Source: Proteobacteria bacterium UBA652 (GTDB taxonomy: Bacteria > Pseudomonadota > Gammaproteobacteria > Nitrosococcales > Methylophagaceae). Taken from it: a DNA stretch of 22,322 nt. Location of the stretch: positions 1 through 22,322 of the forward strand of contig DBOG01000037.1 in NCBI GenBank assembly GCA_002299915.1, written 5' to 3'. Below, piece after piece: positions 15,638 to 22,322 of this stretch (positions are counted from its first letter, which is position 1; every line of letters starts with the position of its first letter). Both the position numbers and the translations under genes were made by a program. Under the pieces are notes generated by a model. That model ran no database searches and had not been told where the DNA came from. It worked only from the letters and a program-made list of their open reading frames with translations.

Positions 15638-16858
15638 ATGAAGCGGGTTGTTGTTACAGGATTAGGAATTACCTCATGTTTGGGTTTGGATGCAGAGACG
15701 GTAACAGAATCGTTGCGTCAAGCAAAATCAGGCATCAAATTTAAACAAGAGTATGCAGATATGGGCTTTCGCAGCCATGTTGCGGGTTCGGTTGAAATAG
15801 ATTTTAAAGAACATATTGATCGCAAGATATTGCGATTTATGGGTGATGCAGCAGCCTATGCTTATATTTCAATGAAACAAGCGATTGCAGATGCAGATTT
15901 GAACGATGAGCAAGTGTCGAATGTACGAACAGGTCTCGTCATGGGATCAGGTGGTGCTTCTTCATCGAATCAAGTCGAAGCGGCTGATATTTTGCGTGAA
16001 AAAGGTATTCGTCGTGTAGGGCCTTATCGGGTAACCCAAGTGATGGGTAGTACGACTTCTGCTTGCCTAGCCACGCCCTTCAAGATTAAAGGCGTCAATT
16101 ATTCCATGTCATCTGCTTGTTCAACCAGTGCACACTGTATTGGCAATGCGATGGAACAAATCCAAATGGGCAAGCAAGATATTGTGTTTGCCGGTGGTGC
16201 CGAAGAAGAACATTGGACAATGAGCTCGCTATTTGATGCAATGGGTGCCTTATCGACAAAATATAACGATAGCCCTGATAAAGCGTCGCGGGCGTATGAT
16301 GCAGATCGTGATGGCTTTGTGATTGCGGGTGGTGGTGGTGTGCTTGTATTAGAAGAGTTAGAACATGCCAAAGCACGTGGCGCGACAATCTATGCCGAGC
16401 TAACAGGCTATGGGGCAACATCAGATGGTTACGATATGGTGGCACCATCAGGTGAAGGCGCTGTGCGCTGTATGCAGCAAGCGATGGCGATGACAGATTC
16501 AGCAGTTGATTATATCAACGCCCATGGCACCAGTACGCCAGTCGGTGATTTAGCTGAGCTAGGCGCCGTTAAACAAGCTTTTGAAGGAAAATCTATTCCT
16601 GCTGTGGGCTCAACAAAATCTTTGTCGGGTCATTCATTGGGTGCGGCAGGGGTGCAAGAAGCGATTTACTGCTTACTGATGATGAAAAATGATTTTGTGG
16701 CTGAATCTGCCAATATTGCAAATTTAGATCCAGATGCCAATGGTGTGCCGATTGTGCGTGAGCGTAAAGATAATGCAGGGTTGAACACCGTGATGTCGAA
16801 TAGCTTTGGCTTTGGTGGCACCAATGCCAGCCTGATTTTCGAGCGTTATTCAGGTTAA
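15638..16858 (+). CDS. fabB: FabB, beta-ketoacyl-ACP synthase I
   Basis: FabB elongates cis-3-decenoyl-ACP made by FabA and so commits carbon to unsaturated fatty acids. This copy has 406 residues, as in E. coli. The active-site triad is C161 (SSACSTSAHC), H296 (NAHGTSTPVGD) and H332 (KSLSGHSLGAAG). The C-terminus NSFGFGGTNASLIF is a family hallmark. AGGAGA 6 bases before the ATG is a strong ribosome site. It forms a two-gene operon with fabA, the arrangement in pseudomonads and several other gammaproteobacteria but not in E. coli. Its last four bases overlap the end of a small convergent gene. Confidence 0.97.
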   Translation: MKRVVVTGLGITSCLGLDAETVTESLRQAKSGIKFKQEYADMGFRSHVAGSVEIDFKEHIDRKILRFMGDAAAYAYISMKQAIADADLNDEQVSNVRTGLVMGSGGASSSNQVEAADILREKGIRRVGPYRVTQVMGSTTSACLATPFKIKGVNYSMSSACSTSAHCIGNAMEQIQMGKQDIVFAGGAEEEHWTMSSLFDAMGALSTKYNDSPDKASRAYDADRDGFVIAGGGGVLVLEELEHAKARGATIYAELTGYGATSDGYDMVAPSGEGAVRCMQQAMAMTDSAVDYINAHGTSTPVGDLAELGAVKQAFEGKSIPAVGSTKSLSGHSLGAAGVQEAIYCLLMMKNDFVAESANIANLDPDANGVPIVRERKDNAGLNTVMSNSFGFGGTNASLIFERYSG

Positions 16859-17034
16859 ACTAGATCTTTATCCGTTACGGCGCCACGTTTGCCAGCAATG
16901 GCTTCTTGTAATAGAGAAAGTAATTTTGCTTTAGTAGCAGGATCATTATCATCTAGGAGGCTAGAGCTAAAGGTGACGCCGAATTTAGCAGCATAGTGTT
17001 GTACTAGCATAATGGCAACAGTATCGTCTTCCAT
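16855..17034 (-). CDS. Small hypothetical protein convergent with fabB
   Basis: I do not recognise this 59-residue protein. The start at 17034 is set by AGGA 6 bases upstream. Sequence upstream of it in the same frame is not protein-like. It begins MEDDTVAIMLVQHYAAKFG, an amphipathic helix, followed by VTFSSSLLDDNDPATKAKLLSLLQEAI and a basic-acidic tail (GKRGAVTDKDLV). There is no membrane segment or signal. It reads as a small, soluble, mostly helical protein. Its stop codon overlaps the fabB stop by four bases, and it is divergent from the broken esterase gene 26 bases away. The clean ribosome site and absence of an overlapping real gene on the other strand argue it is real. Confidence 0.6.
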   Translation of the reverse strand: MEDDTVAIMLVQHYAAKFGVTFSSSLLDDNDPATKAKLLSLLQEAIAGKRGAVTDKDLV

Positions 17035-17040
17035 TGTAAT

Positions 17041-17044
17041 TCCT
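17041..17044 (-). promoter_or_regulatory. Ribosome binding site that sets the small gene's start
   Basis: AGGA on the - strand lies 6 bases ahead of the ATG at 17034-17032. It favours this start over the frame's earlier start at 17079. Confidence 0.6.
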
Positions 17045-17060
17045 AAAGAGAGTAAGCAAG

Positions 17061-17841
17061 TTGCAAGATTATACGGCAATAAATTTACATTACCAATCCA
17101 TTGGTGCTGGCGAACCAGTAATGATCTTACATGGTCTATTCGGCTCGCTGGATAATTGGTCAGGCATTGCCAAAAAATTAGCAGGAAAACATCGCGTCAT
17201 CACCGTTGATTTACGCAATCATAGCCGTTCACCACATCATCCTGAGCAAAATTATAATTTAATGGCGGCGGATGTTATCAAATTGCTTGCCCATTTAGAA
17301 TTGCCCAAAGTTGATTTAATTGGTCATTCTATGGGCGGTAAAGTGGCAATGGCAGTGGGTGAACAGGTGCCTGAATTATTACGAAAGTTAGTGGTGGTAG
17401 ATATTGCGCCGCGTCTTTATTCAGCGGGAAATGGTCAAATTATTCAAGCCTTATTGGATATTGATTTAACGCAATATCAGTCTCGCCGAGAAGTCGATGC
17501 AGCTTTATTAGAAGCTATTCCAGATAAATCAATGCGACTATTCTTATTGATGAATTTAAAGCATAAAGATAGCAAGTTAGCGTGGCGAATTAATTTACCT
17601 GCATTAGCAAAAAACCGTCCTAATATCGGTGCGTCGGGGTTGGGATCTACATTAATTGATATTCCCACTTGATTTTATTCGTGGTAGCGAATCGGATTAT
17701 ATTACAGCCAATGATGAAGCCGCTATACAACAACAATTCAGCCAAAGCCAAGTCATTTCAATTCCCGATGCTGGCCATTGGGTGCATGCCGCCGCACCAG
17801 AAGAATTTTTGCACGTTGTGAATGCATTTTTAGATAACTAA
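17061..17841 (+). pseudogene. ybfF: YbfF-type alpha/beta-hydrolase esterase, frameshifted
   Basis: The gene encodes a YbfF-like esterase in two frames. The first part (17061-17672) holds the oxyanion region LHGLFGSLDNW, VDLRNHSRSP and the nucleophile elbow GHSMGG, and stops at TGA after IPT. The second (from about 17660 to 17841) continues in the +1 frame with FIRGSESDYI and the catalytic histidine in DAGHWVHA. Removing one base near 17665-17673 (ATTCCCACTTGATTTTATT) would give one protein of 259 residues, close to E. coli YbfF at 254. The start is TTG, with AAGAGAG upstream. Catalytic elements on both sides are intact and the rest shows no decay. A sequencing error, a very recent mutation, or less likely recoding at CCC-A are all possible. 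Confidence 0.85.
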
Positions 17842-17843
17842 CA

Positions 17844-17870
17844 TGTCATTCTGACCATAGTGGCGGAATC
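17844..17870. repeat. Degraded half of a GTCATTCTGA-type dispersed repeat (tentative)
   Basis: TGTCATTCTGACCATAGTGG and the following CGGAATCTTAAAG resemble the left end of the dispersed GTCATTCTGA...GAATCT elements seen in many gammaproteobacteria. The usual inverted right end (AGAATGAC) is not found, so this would be a remnant. The rest of this 121-base gap shows nothing clear. Confidence 0.25.
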
Positions 17871-17962
17871 TTAAAGTATAGGCTAGTTCTCTCCGCTATC
17901 GATCGAGATGGGAAATAAGATAACTGGTAAAATGATCACTTTAGTATTAAGTAGACCTTAAC

Positions 17963-18820
17963 ATGACCGCAATTGTTTTTCTGATCCAATGTGCCGACCA
18001 AAAAAGTTTGGTGGCGAATATCACCCGATTTTTCTCTGAGCGTGATTATAATATTCTACATTGTCAGCAATATACCGATGTGCAAGATGGCCAATATTTC
18101 ATGCGGATAAAGCTGGAAGATGAAGCTCAATTAAAGCGGGCAGATTTAGAACAACAATTTACAGCTTATGCAGAAACATTAGCTTTAGCATGGTCCGTAC
18201 GTTATTCCGATGTGCCGCATCGTGTAGCGCTGTTAGTCACCAAAGCATCACATTGCCCTTATGACTTATTGTTGCGCCAGCAAGAGGGCGAGTTGAAATG
18301 CGATATTCCGTTAGTGATTGGTAATCATGATGATTTAGAAAATATGGCAAAGCAATTTAATGTGCCATTTCATCATCTCCCCATTAGTAAAGACACCAAG
18401 CCACAGCAAGAAGCCCAAATTAATGCTTTATTGGCAGAACACAATATAGACCTTGTCGTCATGGCGCGGTATATGCAAATTTTATCAGAAGAATTTGTTG
18501 CCAAACATGCTGGGCGCGTAATCAATATTCATCATGGTTTCTTGCCCGCCTTCCAAGGCGCCAGACCCTATCATCAAGCCTATGCCCGCGGCGTGAAAAT
18601 TATTGGCGCGACAGCGCATTATGCGACTGCCGATTTAGATGAAGGGCCGATTATTGAGCAAGATGTTGAGCGCGTTATGCACGATAATACACCCGAAGAT
18701 CTGGTGATGATTGGTAAAGATATTGAGCGTTTGGTTTTGGCTCGTGCCGTAAAAGCCCATATTGAACATCGGATTATCATTTTCGGTCGCCGTACGATTG
18801 TATTTTCCGAAGGTGCATAA
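17963..18820 (+). CDS. purU: PurU, formyltetrahydrofolate deformylase
   Basis: PurU hydrolyses 10-formyl-tetrahydrofolate to formate and tetrahydrofolate, balancing one-carbon pools and supplying formate for PurT-type purine synthesis. The protein has 285 residues, as usual. An N-terminal ACT domain (about 1-80: DQKSLVANITRFFSERDYNI) is followed by a formyltransferase-like domain. The catalytic triad of that fold is N188 and H190 (INIHHGFLPAFQGA) with D226 (ATADLDEGPII). LLVTKASHCPYDLL is the family linker. No good ribosome site is visible. The gene follows the broken esterase by 121 bases and precedes ydfG by only 3 bases, so the last two share a transcript. Confidence 0.95.
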   Translation: MTAIVFLIQCADQKSLVANITRFFSERDYNILHCQQYTDVQDGQYFMRIKLEDEAQLKRADLEQQFTAYAETLALAWSVRYSDVPHRVALLVTKASHCPYDLLLRQQEGELKCDIPLVIGNHDDLENMAKQFNVPFHHLPISKDTKPQQEAQINALLAEHNIDLVVMARYMQILSEEFVAKHAGRVINIHHGFLPAFQGARPYHQAYARGVKIIGATAHYATADLDEGPIIEQDVERVMHDNTPEDLVMIGKDIERLVLARAVKAHIEHRIIIFGRRTIVFSEGA

Positions 18821-18823
18821 ACC

Positions 18824-19579
18824 ATGAAAACAGCATTGATCACAGGCGCTACTTCTGGCTTCGGTGAAGCCTGTGCTAGATTATTAGCCGCCAATGATTG
18901 GCGATTGATTATTACAGGTCGTCGTCAAGAACGGCTGGATAAATTACAGCAAGCGTTAGGTGGTGCAGATAATGTGCATATTGCTTGCTTTGATATTAGC
19001 CAACGTGATGCCGTCGAGCAAGCGATTGTATCCTTGCCAGCTGCTTTTTCTGAGATTGATTTATTGTTAAACAATGCAGGCTTGGCCTTGGGCTTAGAGC
19101 CAGCAGACCAGACTAACCTTGATGATTGGGAGCAGATGGTCGATACCAATATCAAAGGGTTGATGTATATGACGCGGCTGGTTTTGCCGAGCATGCGCCA
19201 ACGCGGCATAGGCTATGTGATCAATATCGGTTCGATTGCGGGGAATTGGCCTTATCCGGGTGGCAATGTGTATTGTGCCAGCAAAGCATTTGTACGCCAG
19301 TTTTCCTTGGCCATTCGAGCCGATTTATTGGGTACAGGGATCCGCGTGACCAATATTGAGCCGGGCAATGCCGAAACAGAATTCTCAATGGTACGATTTA
19401 AGGACGATGAACAGCGCGCAGATAAAGTCTATGATAAAACAACCGCACTCACAGCAGAAGATATTGCCAACACCGTATTATGGTTAGTGAACACACCAGA
19501 CCATGTGAATGTAACGACAATGGAAATCATGCCAACTGAACAAGCAACAGGGCCGTTGGCAATTTACCGTAGTAGCTAA
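18824..19579 (+). CDS. ydfG: YdfG-like SDR 3-hydroxy acid dehydrogenase
   Basis: This 251-residue short-chain dehydrogenase is close to E. coli YdfG, an NADP-dependent enzyme oxidising serine, L-allo-threonine and 3-hydroxypropionate. The cofactor loop is TGATSGFG (7-14), with TGRRQERL (31-38) reading NADP. NNAGLALG is at 83-90. The catalytic set is S137 (NIGSIAG), Y150 and K154 (YCASK). Other shared phrases are NWPYPGGNVY, KAFVRQFSL, IEPGNAETEFSMVRFKDD and the C-terminal MEIMPTEQ. It begins 3 bases after purU. No terminator hairpin separates it from the convergent permease gene 26 bases away. Confidence 0.92.
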   Translation: MKTALITGATSGFGEACARLLAANDWRLIITGRRQERLDKLQQALGGADNVHIACFDISQRDAVEQAIVSLPAAFSEIDLLLNNAGLALGLEPADQTNLDDWEQMVDTNIKGLMYMTRLVLPSMRQRGIGYVINIGSIAGNWPYPGGNVYCASKAFVRQFSLAIRADLLGTGIRVTNIEPGNAETEFSMVRFKDDEQRADKVYDKTTALTAEDIANTVLWLVNTPDHVNVTTMEIMPTEQATGPLAIYRSS

Positions 19580-19605
19580 AAAAGTGAACGGAATCTGCTT
19601 TATTA

Positions 19606-20376
19606 TTACTTACGACAGACACGCTTATTTATCAGCGGGGTGATTAAAATAACCGCTAGAAGCATTGACCAAACAGTGATTGCACCTGTGGGTAAATCAA
19701 ACAGTATTGATGCAATAATGCCGAGTATATAACCGAATAGACCGACACTATAGCTGACCCAAAGTTGGACATTGCTATTTAATATTTTACGCGAGGCCAA
19801 AGCGGGAAGAATTAAGCTAGCAAATACTAAATAAATACCAATTAATTGCACAGATGCAGTCACTGCAAGTGAAAACACCAAATAAAATAGCATTGGGCGT
19901 TGTTTGCCACGAAAATTAAACCAGATCAATAAGAGCGGAATATAGAGTGCTGCTACCCACAGTAATTGCCCACTGTTAACCCACAGGATCTGTCCAACCA
20001 ATAAACCATGTAACAACGCATCACTATGAGCTGAATAACTAGCAAGCAATAACCCACCACTGGCAGCCAAAACAAATATCAAACCAATTAATGCTTCTAA
20101 AATAGAGGAGTGTGTTTTTTCTAAGTAGTAAACAATTAATGCGCCAGTAATGGCACTCAAACCGGCAAATAATTGTATTTTCCATGGGGCAAGTTCACCA
20201 CCAAAAATGGTGGCAGCAATAACGCCTAATGCGGCAATCTGTGCAATGGCAATATCAATAAAAATAATGCCACGTTTGAGTACTTCTTGCCCTAAAGGCA
20301 CATGAATAGACAGCACCAGAATGCCTGCCAAAAAGGCAGGCACAATGAGCATTAAATCAAAATCTACCCAGGTCAT
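19606..20376 (-). CDS. znuB: ZnuB-type metal ABC transporter permease
   Basis: This 256-residue protein is an ABC-3 family permease for a zinc or manganese importer. It has about eight helices. Visible marks are GILVLSIHVPLGQEVLKRGIIFIDIAIAQIAALG (about 18-51), which corresponds to the region that meets the ATPase, LLVGQILW (about 125-132), and IYLVFASLILPALAS near 183-197. The start overlaps the preceding binding-protein stop as ATGA, so the two are coupled. A cognate ATPase (ZnuC) should exist, but none lies downstream, where convergent ydfG begins after 26 bases, or between the visible genes. It may lie upstream, beyond the window edge, or elsewhere. Zinc rather than manganese is inferred from the partner protein. 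Confidence 0.85.
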   Translation of the reverse strand: MTWVDFDLMLIVPAFLAGILVLSIHVPLGQEVLKRGIIFIDIAIAQIAALGVIAATIFGGELAPWKIQLFAGLSAITGALIVYYLEKTHSSILEALIGLIFVLAASGGLLLASYSAHSDALLHGLLVGQILWVNSGQLLWVAALYIPLLLIWFNFRGKQRPMLFYLVFSLAVTASVQLIGIYLVFASLILPALASRKILNSNVQLWVSYSVGLFGYILGIIASILFDLPTGAITVWSMLLAVILITPLINKRVCRK

Positions 20377-21269
20377 TGATTGGCATCCAATAAACGTTGG
20401 ATAGTATCATCAAATAGGCTAAACAAATCGGTACTCTGTTCATTTCCTCCCACAGTGAACGGTAAAGTAACCTTTGTTATAGCTGTCTTATTAGTCAGCC
20501 AATCTGTTGCTTTAGATGGCTGATAAGCGGCATGGACAACGAACCTAGCGGGTGTGACTTTAAGTTTGTTCAGTACATTATTTAAATCTTTCACGGTTGG
20601 AGGCACGCCTGATTTTGCTTCGAGTACCGCTATTTTATTTAAGCCTAGCCAATCAGACAAATAATGCCAATTATCATGTTGAACAACAATCTTTGTTTCC
20701 TTAAGTGGTGCGGCTTGTTGCTGCCATTTTTCGATTGCAGCCTGCCAGCGAGTTTCAAAGTCTTGCCAACGTTGTTGATAGAAGTCCGCATTAGCACCAT
20801 CAAGTTGTTGCAAGCGCTGCGTCAACGCCTGAGCAACTTGTAAGATCTTTAATGGACTGGTTTGAATATGCGGATTACCAGCCGCATGCACATCCCCCTG
20901 ACTGCGATCCAAGGATATGGGAATATCAGCTAATGCCACATAATCTGTAGCCATAAAATAACCTTCAGCACCTGTTTGAATGGCTGCATTACCCGACTTA
21001 CGCTGTAATAAAGGTAACCATCCTACTTCTAACTCGGCTCCTGTGCAGACTAGTAAATCAGCTTTTCTTGCCTTAGCGATTAGACTAGGACGTGCTTGAA
21101 TATAGTGCGGATCTTGTAAGCCAGTGGTTGCAGAAAATACGGTTACATTATCACCTCCTAACTCTTGGCTTAATGATGCCCACTCTGGTTCGCAGGCAAA
21201 AACATTGAATTTTGCCATAGCGGGTGAGCTTGCTATTAATAGCAATAAAAAACAACTAAATTTCTTCAT
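20373..21269 (-). CDS. znuA: ZnuA-type zinc-binding periplasmic protein
   Basis: This 298-residue cluster A-I binding protein delivers metal to the adjacent permease. A signal peptide runs to about residue 19 (cleavage after AMA). Likely metal ligands are H55 (DPHYIQ), H134 (NPHIQT), H198 (VVQHDNW) and D281 (STDLF). Three histidines plus an aspartate fit zinc, since manganese binders have Glu at the third position. It lacks the long His/Asp-rich loop of E. coli ZnuA, though DVHAAGNPH is a small substitute. TAGGGGT upstream of the ATG is a good ribosome site. The gene lies 12 bases after the outer-membrane gene and overlaps the permease gene by four bases. No Zur-like operator is seen, because the promoter must be beyond the window. 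Confidence 0.88.
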   Translation of the reverse strand: MKKFSCFLLLLIASSPAMAKFNVFACEPEWASLSQELGGDNVTVFSATTGLQDPHYIQARPSLIAKARKADLLVCTGAELEVGWLPLLQRKSGNAAIQTGAEGYFMATDYVALADIPISLDRSQGDVHAAGNPHIQTSPLKILQVAQALTQRLQQLDGANADFYQQRWQDFETRWQAAIEKWQQQAAPLKETKIVVQHDNWHYLSDWLGLNKIAVLEAKSGVPPTVKDLNNVLNKLKVTPARFVVHAAYQPSKATDWLTNKTAITKVTLPFTVGGNEQSTDLFSLFDDTIQRLLDANQ

Positions 21270-21281
21270 AATAAACCCCTA

Positions 21282-22322
21282 TTAAAAGCTATGAGCGCCA
21301 TGGGCACCAATGCTAATGGTGTATTGTAAGAACAGTTGGGTGTCATCATTATTACGTGATGACTTGTCGTGGTTTATTTGCGCGCGAAGTCGACTAAACT
21401 CACTCGGTAACCATTCCACCATTAGGCTATAGCGCTGTGGATGAAAACCGGAGTAATCAAGATCAGCATCGTCCAATAATTCATTATCAGAGGCTCGTAA
21501 TTTACTACCTAACCAATCATAACGAACACCAGTCCGCCACTGAGGTGTGAATTGATATAGACCTTCAATAAAACCACCATATTGTTTGCCATCATAGCTA
21601 GCGAGTTCTGCACTATTGTTTAGCTTGCCGTCTTCGTTAAGGTAGAAGTACTCACCGAGTAAGGTGAAATTGCTCTGTCTAAAGTTACCATTGGGTGCCC
21701 ATTTATAGACTAAGGAAATATTGCTAATGTCAGTATCGCCGTTAAACAATACAGGATCATCACCGCCTGCTCCGCCATGATCATGACCACCACTATAAGC
21801 ACGATCTTCAGGGCTGGCTTGCCAATGAGAAACGCTGGCTTGCCAGCTATGGTTGGTGCCAATATCACCGCCGGTGCGGGCATACATTAACCAGTCGCCA
21901 ATACCACTGTGTTCACCGGCTCCCGGATGTTGATCACCATTACCCACGGTGCCGCCTAGCTCAACAAATAAATCCGTAGGCAATAAATAGGATAATTTCA
22001 CGCCATCGGTTGAGAGTTGATTACCAAATAACCCGCGATAAATAAGCGGAGCATCAGCAAAATTCCAAGCATGAATGTGTTTTTCATTCAAATAGCCGAT
22101 AGGGGAGAAGAATCGACCTGCTCGAATAGTGAAGCCATTATTTAAACCTAAGGTTTCGATAAAGGCCTCTTCAATTTCTATTTCAGTTTCGCCTTCATGG
22201 TCATGTAAGGCGATAGTTGATTGACCAAATAACAGCTGATCAATACTGGCACTCATGGTGATTTCACTTTCACCTAGTGAAAAGCCTCCGGTGGCCAAGC
22301 CACCTTCACCCTGCAGCGTAAA
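21282..22322 (-). CDS. Outer-membrane beta-barrel protein with His-rich stretches, 5' end outside the window
   Basis: The frame is open to the window edge (FTLQGEGGLATGG...), so the start and signal peptide are missing. About 346 residues are visible. Alternating hydrophobic strands, such as FTIRAGRFFSPIG and YGGFIEGLYQFTPQWRTGVRYDW, and a final phenylalanine (GAHSF) mark an outer-membrane barrel of the porin kind. Four His/acid-rich stretches stand out: HDHEGETEIEIEE, GDQHPGAGEHSG, YSGGHDHGGAGGDD and the C-terminal GAHGAHSF. These suggest metal contact, with zinc likely from the downstream znuA-znuB genes in the same run. It is not obviously TonB-dependent from what is visible, since no plug domain is seen. 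Its exact family is not recognised. Confidence 0.75.
   Translation of the reverse strand, partial: FTLQGEGGLATGGFSLGESEITMSASIDQLLFGQSTIALHDHEGETEIEIEEAFIETLGLNNGFTIRAGRFFSPIGYLNEKHIHAWNFADAPLIYRGLFGNQLSTDGVKLSYLLPTDLFVELGGTVGNGDQHPGAGEHSGIGDWLMYARTGGDIGTNHSWQASVSHWQASPEDRAYSGGHDHGGAGGDDPVLFNGDTDISNISLVYKWAPNGNFRQSNFTLLGEYFYLNEDGKLNNSAELASYDGKQYGGFIEGLYQFTPQWRTGVRYDWLGSKLRASDNELLDDADLDYSGFHPQRYSLMVEWLPSEFSRLRAQINHDKSSRNNDDTQLFLQYTISIGAHGAHSF

Noticed and set aside
17061..17841. Two separate genes in place of the split esterase
   Set aside because: The second piece has no ribosome site, starts within the end of the first, and carries only the C-terminal third of the same hydrolase family.

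Overview
The window looks like chromosomal DNA of an AT-leaning, non-enteric gammaproteobacterium. The evidence is FabA and FabB side by side, the yfgM-bamB-der cluster, a CreB/CreC/CreD set, PurU, YdfG, and a tRNA-His with an encoded CCA end. I cannot name the genus. No phage, integrase, transposase or CRISPR array is visible. Most of the window is core metabolism, and no gap between genes exceeds 300 bases.

Layout. (1) At 1-143 a frame open at the window edge runs through a GC-rich REP-like repeat and ends in an ATGA overlap with a sufT-type Fe-S assembly gene (140-472, +). A two-way terminator separates sufT from a convergent small membrane-protein gene (528-728, -). (2) 907-4768 (-) is a creB-creC-creD locus: response regulator, sensor kinase and inner-membrane protein. 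Upstream on the same strand is an ammonium channel gene (4841-6022). Its terminator overlaps a good sigma70 promoter that would give a leaderless creB mRNA. (3) 6257-9454 (+) is yfgM-bamB-der, serving outer-membrane protein assembly and ribosome biogenesis. It is followed by rnr (RNase R, 9680-11842) and a single tRNA-His with its own promoter and terminator. (4) 12097-14979 (+) is a persulfide dioxygenase-rhodanese fusion plus a SulP anion transporter, plausibly a sulfide/persulfide oxidation unit with an anion exit or entry route. (5) 15113-16858 (+) is fabA-fabB, the unsaturated fatty acid branch, under an extended -10 promoter. A small unrecognised gene (16855-17034, -) touches the fabB stop. 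Next comes a YbfF-type esterase gene broken by a one-base frameshift (17061-17841, +). (6) 17963-19579 (+) is purU then ydfG. (7) 19606-22322 (-) is a metal-uptake cluster: an outer-membrane barrel with His-rich stretches (cut by the window edge), a ZnuA-type zinc-binding protein and a ZnuB-type permease, with no ATPase gene in view.

The points most worth a second look are the ATPase-less zinc cluster with its His-rich porin, the terminator-promoter overlap at creB, the REP element read in frame ahead of sufT, the frameshift in the esterase, and the unrecognised small gene next to fabB. I saw no clear sign of a wholly new system. These are refinements around known families.
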